Below are positions 12,520 through 12,883 of a stretch of 12,883 nt of DNA, in pieces (positions within the stretch are counted from its first letter, which is position 1; each line of letters starts with the position of its first letter). The stretch covers positions 1-12,883 of the forward strand of contig DFYV01000124.1 of NCBI GenBank assembly GCA_002383425.1, written 5' to 3'. The stretch comes from Bacteroidales bacterium UBA4073. GTDB lineage: Bacteria; Bacteroidota; Bacteroidia; Bacteroidales; Tenuifilaceae. The position numbers were made by a program, and so were the translations under genes. The notes beneath the pieces are model-generated. The model was given only the letters and a program-made list of their open reading frames with translations, had not been told where the DNA came from and did no database searches.

Positions 12520-12883
12520 ATTTTATGCTTACTATGTTACAGGATCGATGGGATTTATGTCCGATGCGCTGGAGTCGTTTGTGAACCTGTTCGCTGCTGT
12601 ATTTGGACTGGTCATGCTCCATATTTCCCAAAGGCCAGCCGATGAAGATCATGAGTATGGGCATGGCAAAGCGGAATACTTTTCCAGTGCTACGGAAGGG
12701 GCACTCATTCTGATCGCTGCTTTCGGCATCATCTGGTCTGCCATACCCCGTATCATTGAACCCAAACCCCTTGAGAACATTAACACAGGCTTGTTGTTCT
12801 CACTGCTGGCATCGGCAGTAAACCTGTTGGTGGGGTTTATCCTGATCAACAACGGGAAAAAGAAAAAGTCTCTGCTGGTGGAG
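12449..12883 (+). CDS. Cation diffusion facilitator transporter (N-terminal 145 residues, runs off the window)
   Basis: Inner-membrane efflux transporter of the CDF family (Zn, Fe, Co, Mn and similar divalent metals exchanged for protons). The visible 145 residues start MKQTPLSKF and contain membrane segments at about 9-29, 36-58, 83-101 and 112-134. The family signature TGSMGFMSDALESFVN (31-46), with Asp39 in TM2, is followed by the cytoplasmic DEDHEYGHGKAEYFSS (65-80), typical of the Bacteroidota/Deinococcus-type CDF subgroup. The remaining TM helices (including the second metal-site helix) and the C-terminal domain lie beyond 12883. ATG 12449 starts 16 bases before the first membrane-segment codons and follows a TATCTTTG box; ATG 12476 (MYLSIV) would cut into the first segment. 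Its composition is GC-richer than the tip stub and similar to housekeeping DNA. The metal cannot be told from this part. Confidence 0.9.
   Translation, partial: MKQTPLSKFMYLSIVAAIVTILLKFYAYYVTGSMGFMSDALESFVNLFAAVFGLVMLHISQRPADEDHEYGHGKAEYFSSATEGALILIAAFGIIWSAIPRIIEPKPLENINTGLLFSLLASAVNLLVGFILINNGKKKKSLLVE

Overview
The window looks like chromosome of an environmental member of the Bacteroidota. The signs are heptamer-rich intergenic DNA, signal peptides that end in a Phe-Ser-Gln or Gly-Gln type cleavage region, a TPR-membrane-SpoIIE phosphatase, few Shine-Dalgarno sites, and a TAnnTTTG-type promoter box. No rRNA, tRNA, CRISPR array or complete transposase gene is visible.

The left part (1-5074) is ordinary signalling DNA. 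A cluster of 7-bp tandem repeats (89-202) lies beyond the end of a minus-strand TPR/SpoIIE-type PP2C phosphatase (240-2531). Across a 185-bp intergenic region is a divergent plus-strand sensor with two membrane segments, a Cache-like outer domain, HAMP, GAF, coiled coil and PAS (2717-5074). The sensor has no kinase, cyclase or methyl-accepting output domain. A 409-bp gap (5075-5483) follows, holding three short palindromes of the CGGATT-nnn-AATCCG type.

The right part (5484-12448) is the most interesting. It is an array of displaced polymorphic-toxin C-terminal cassettes. A GC-richer module is present three times, at 6464-7134, 9237-9392 (3' end only) and 11558-12288. It is the zincin-like domain (TVAHEFGH ... 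AFALRHTF ... TDNLMDY ... QWDLIHNPENVQFAW ... EEGAM) that, in large Bacteroidota toxins, precedes a variable toxin tip. Each copy ends at the same base, with AGGAGG-GGGCG-ATG, and unrelated AT-rich sequence follows: a GH19-type muramidase/chitinase-like domain, a DUF5675-like domain, and a short stub. The two complete tips are each followed within 2-3 bp by a small gene with a signal peptide. These are probable periplasmic immunity proteins, which fits toxins that act on the cell wall. Two further AT-rich genes without signal peptides (5484-5921, 5971-6438) sit just before the first module and may be orphan immunity genes of a lost cytoplasm-acting toxin.

The modules have been hit by short palindromic insertions. 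Copies 1 and 3 share a 76-nt block beside the HExxH position. Copy 1 carries an additional ~20-nt palindromic insertion that destroys HExxH but restores the reading frame (73 + 20 = 93 nt net). Copy 3 carries a 64-nt insertion with a stop codon. None of the modules has a normal N-terminus or an evident promoter. The array is best read as a silent or semi-silent reservoir of toxin-immunity tips that could recombine with a full-length toxin gene elsewhere. It ends at the start of a cation diffusion facilitator gene (12449 onward), which runs off the window.
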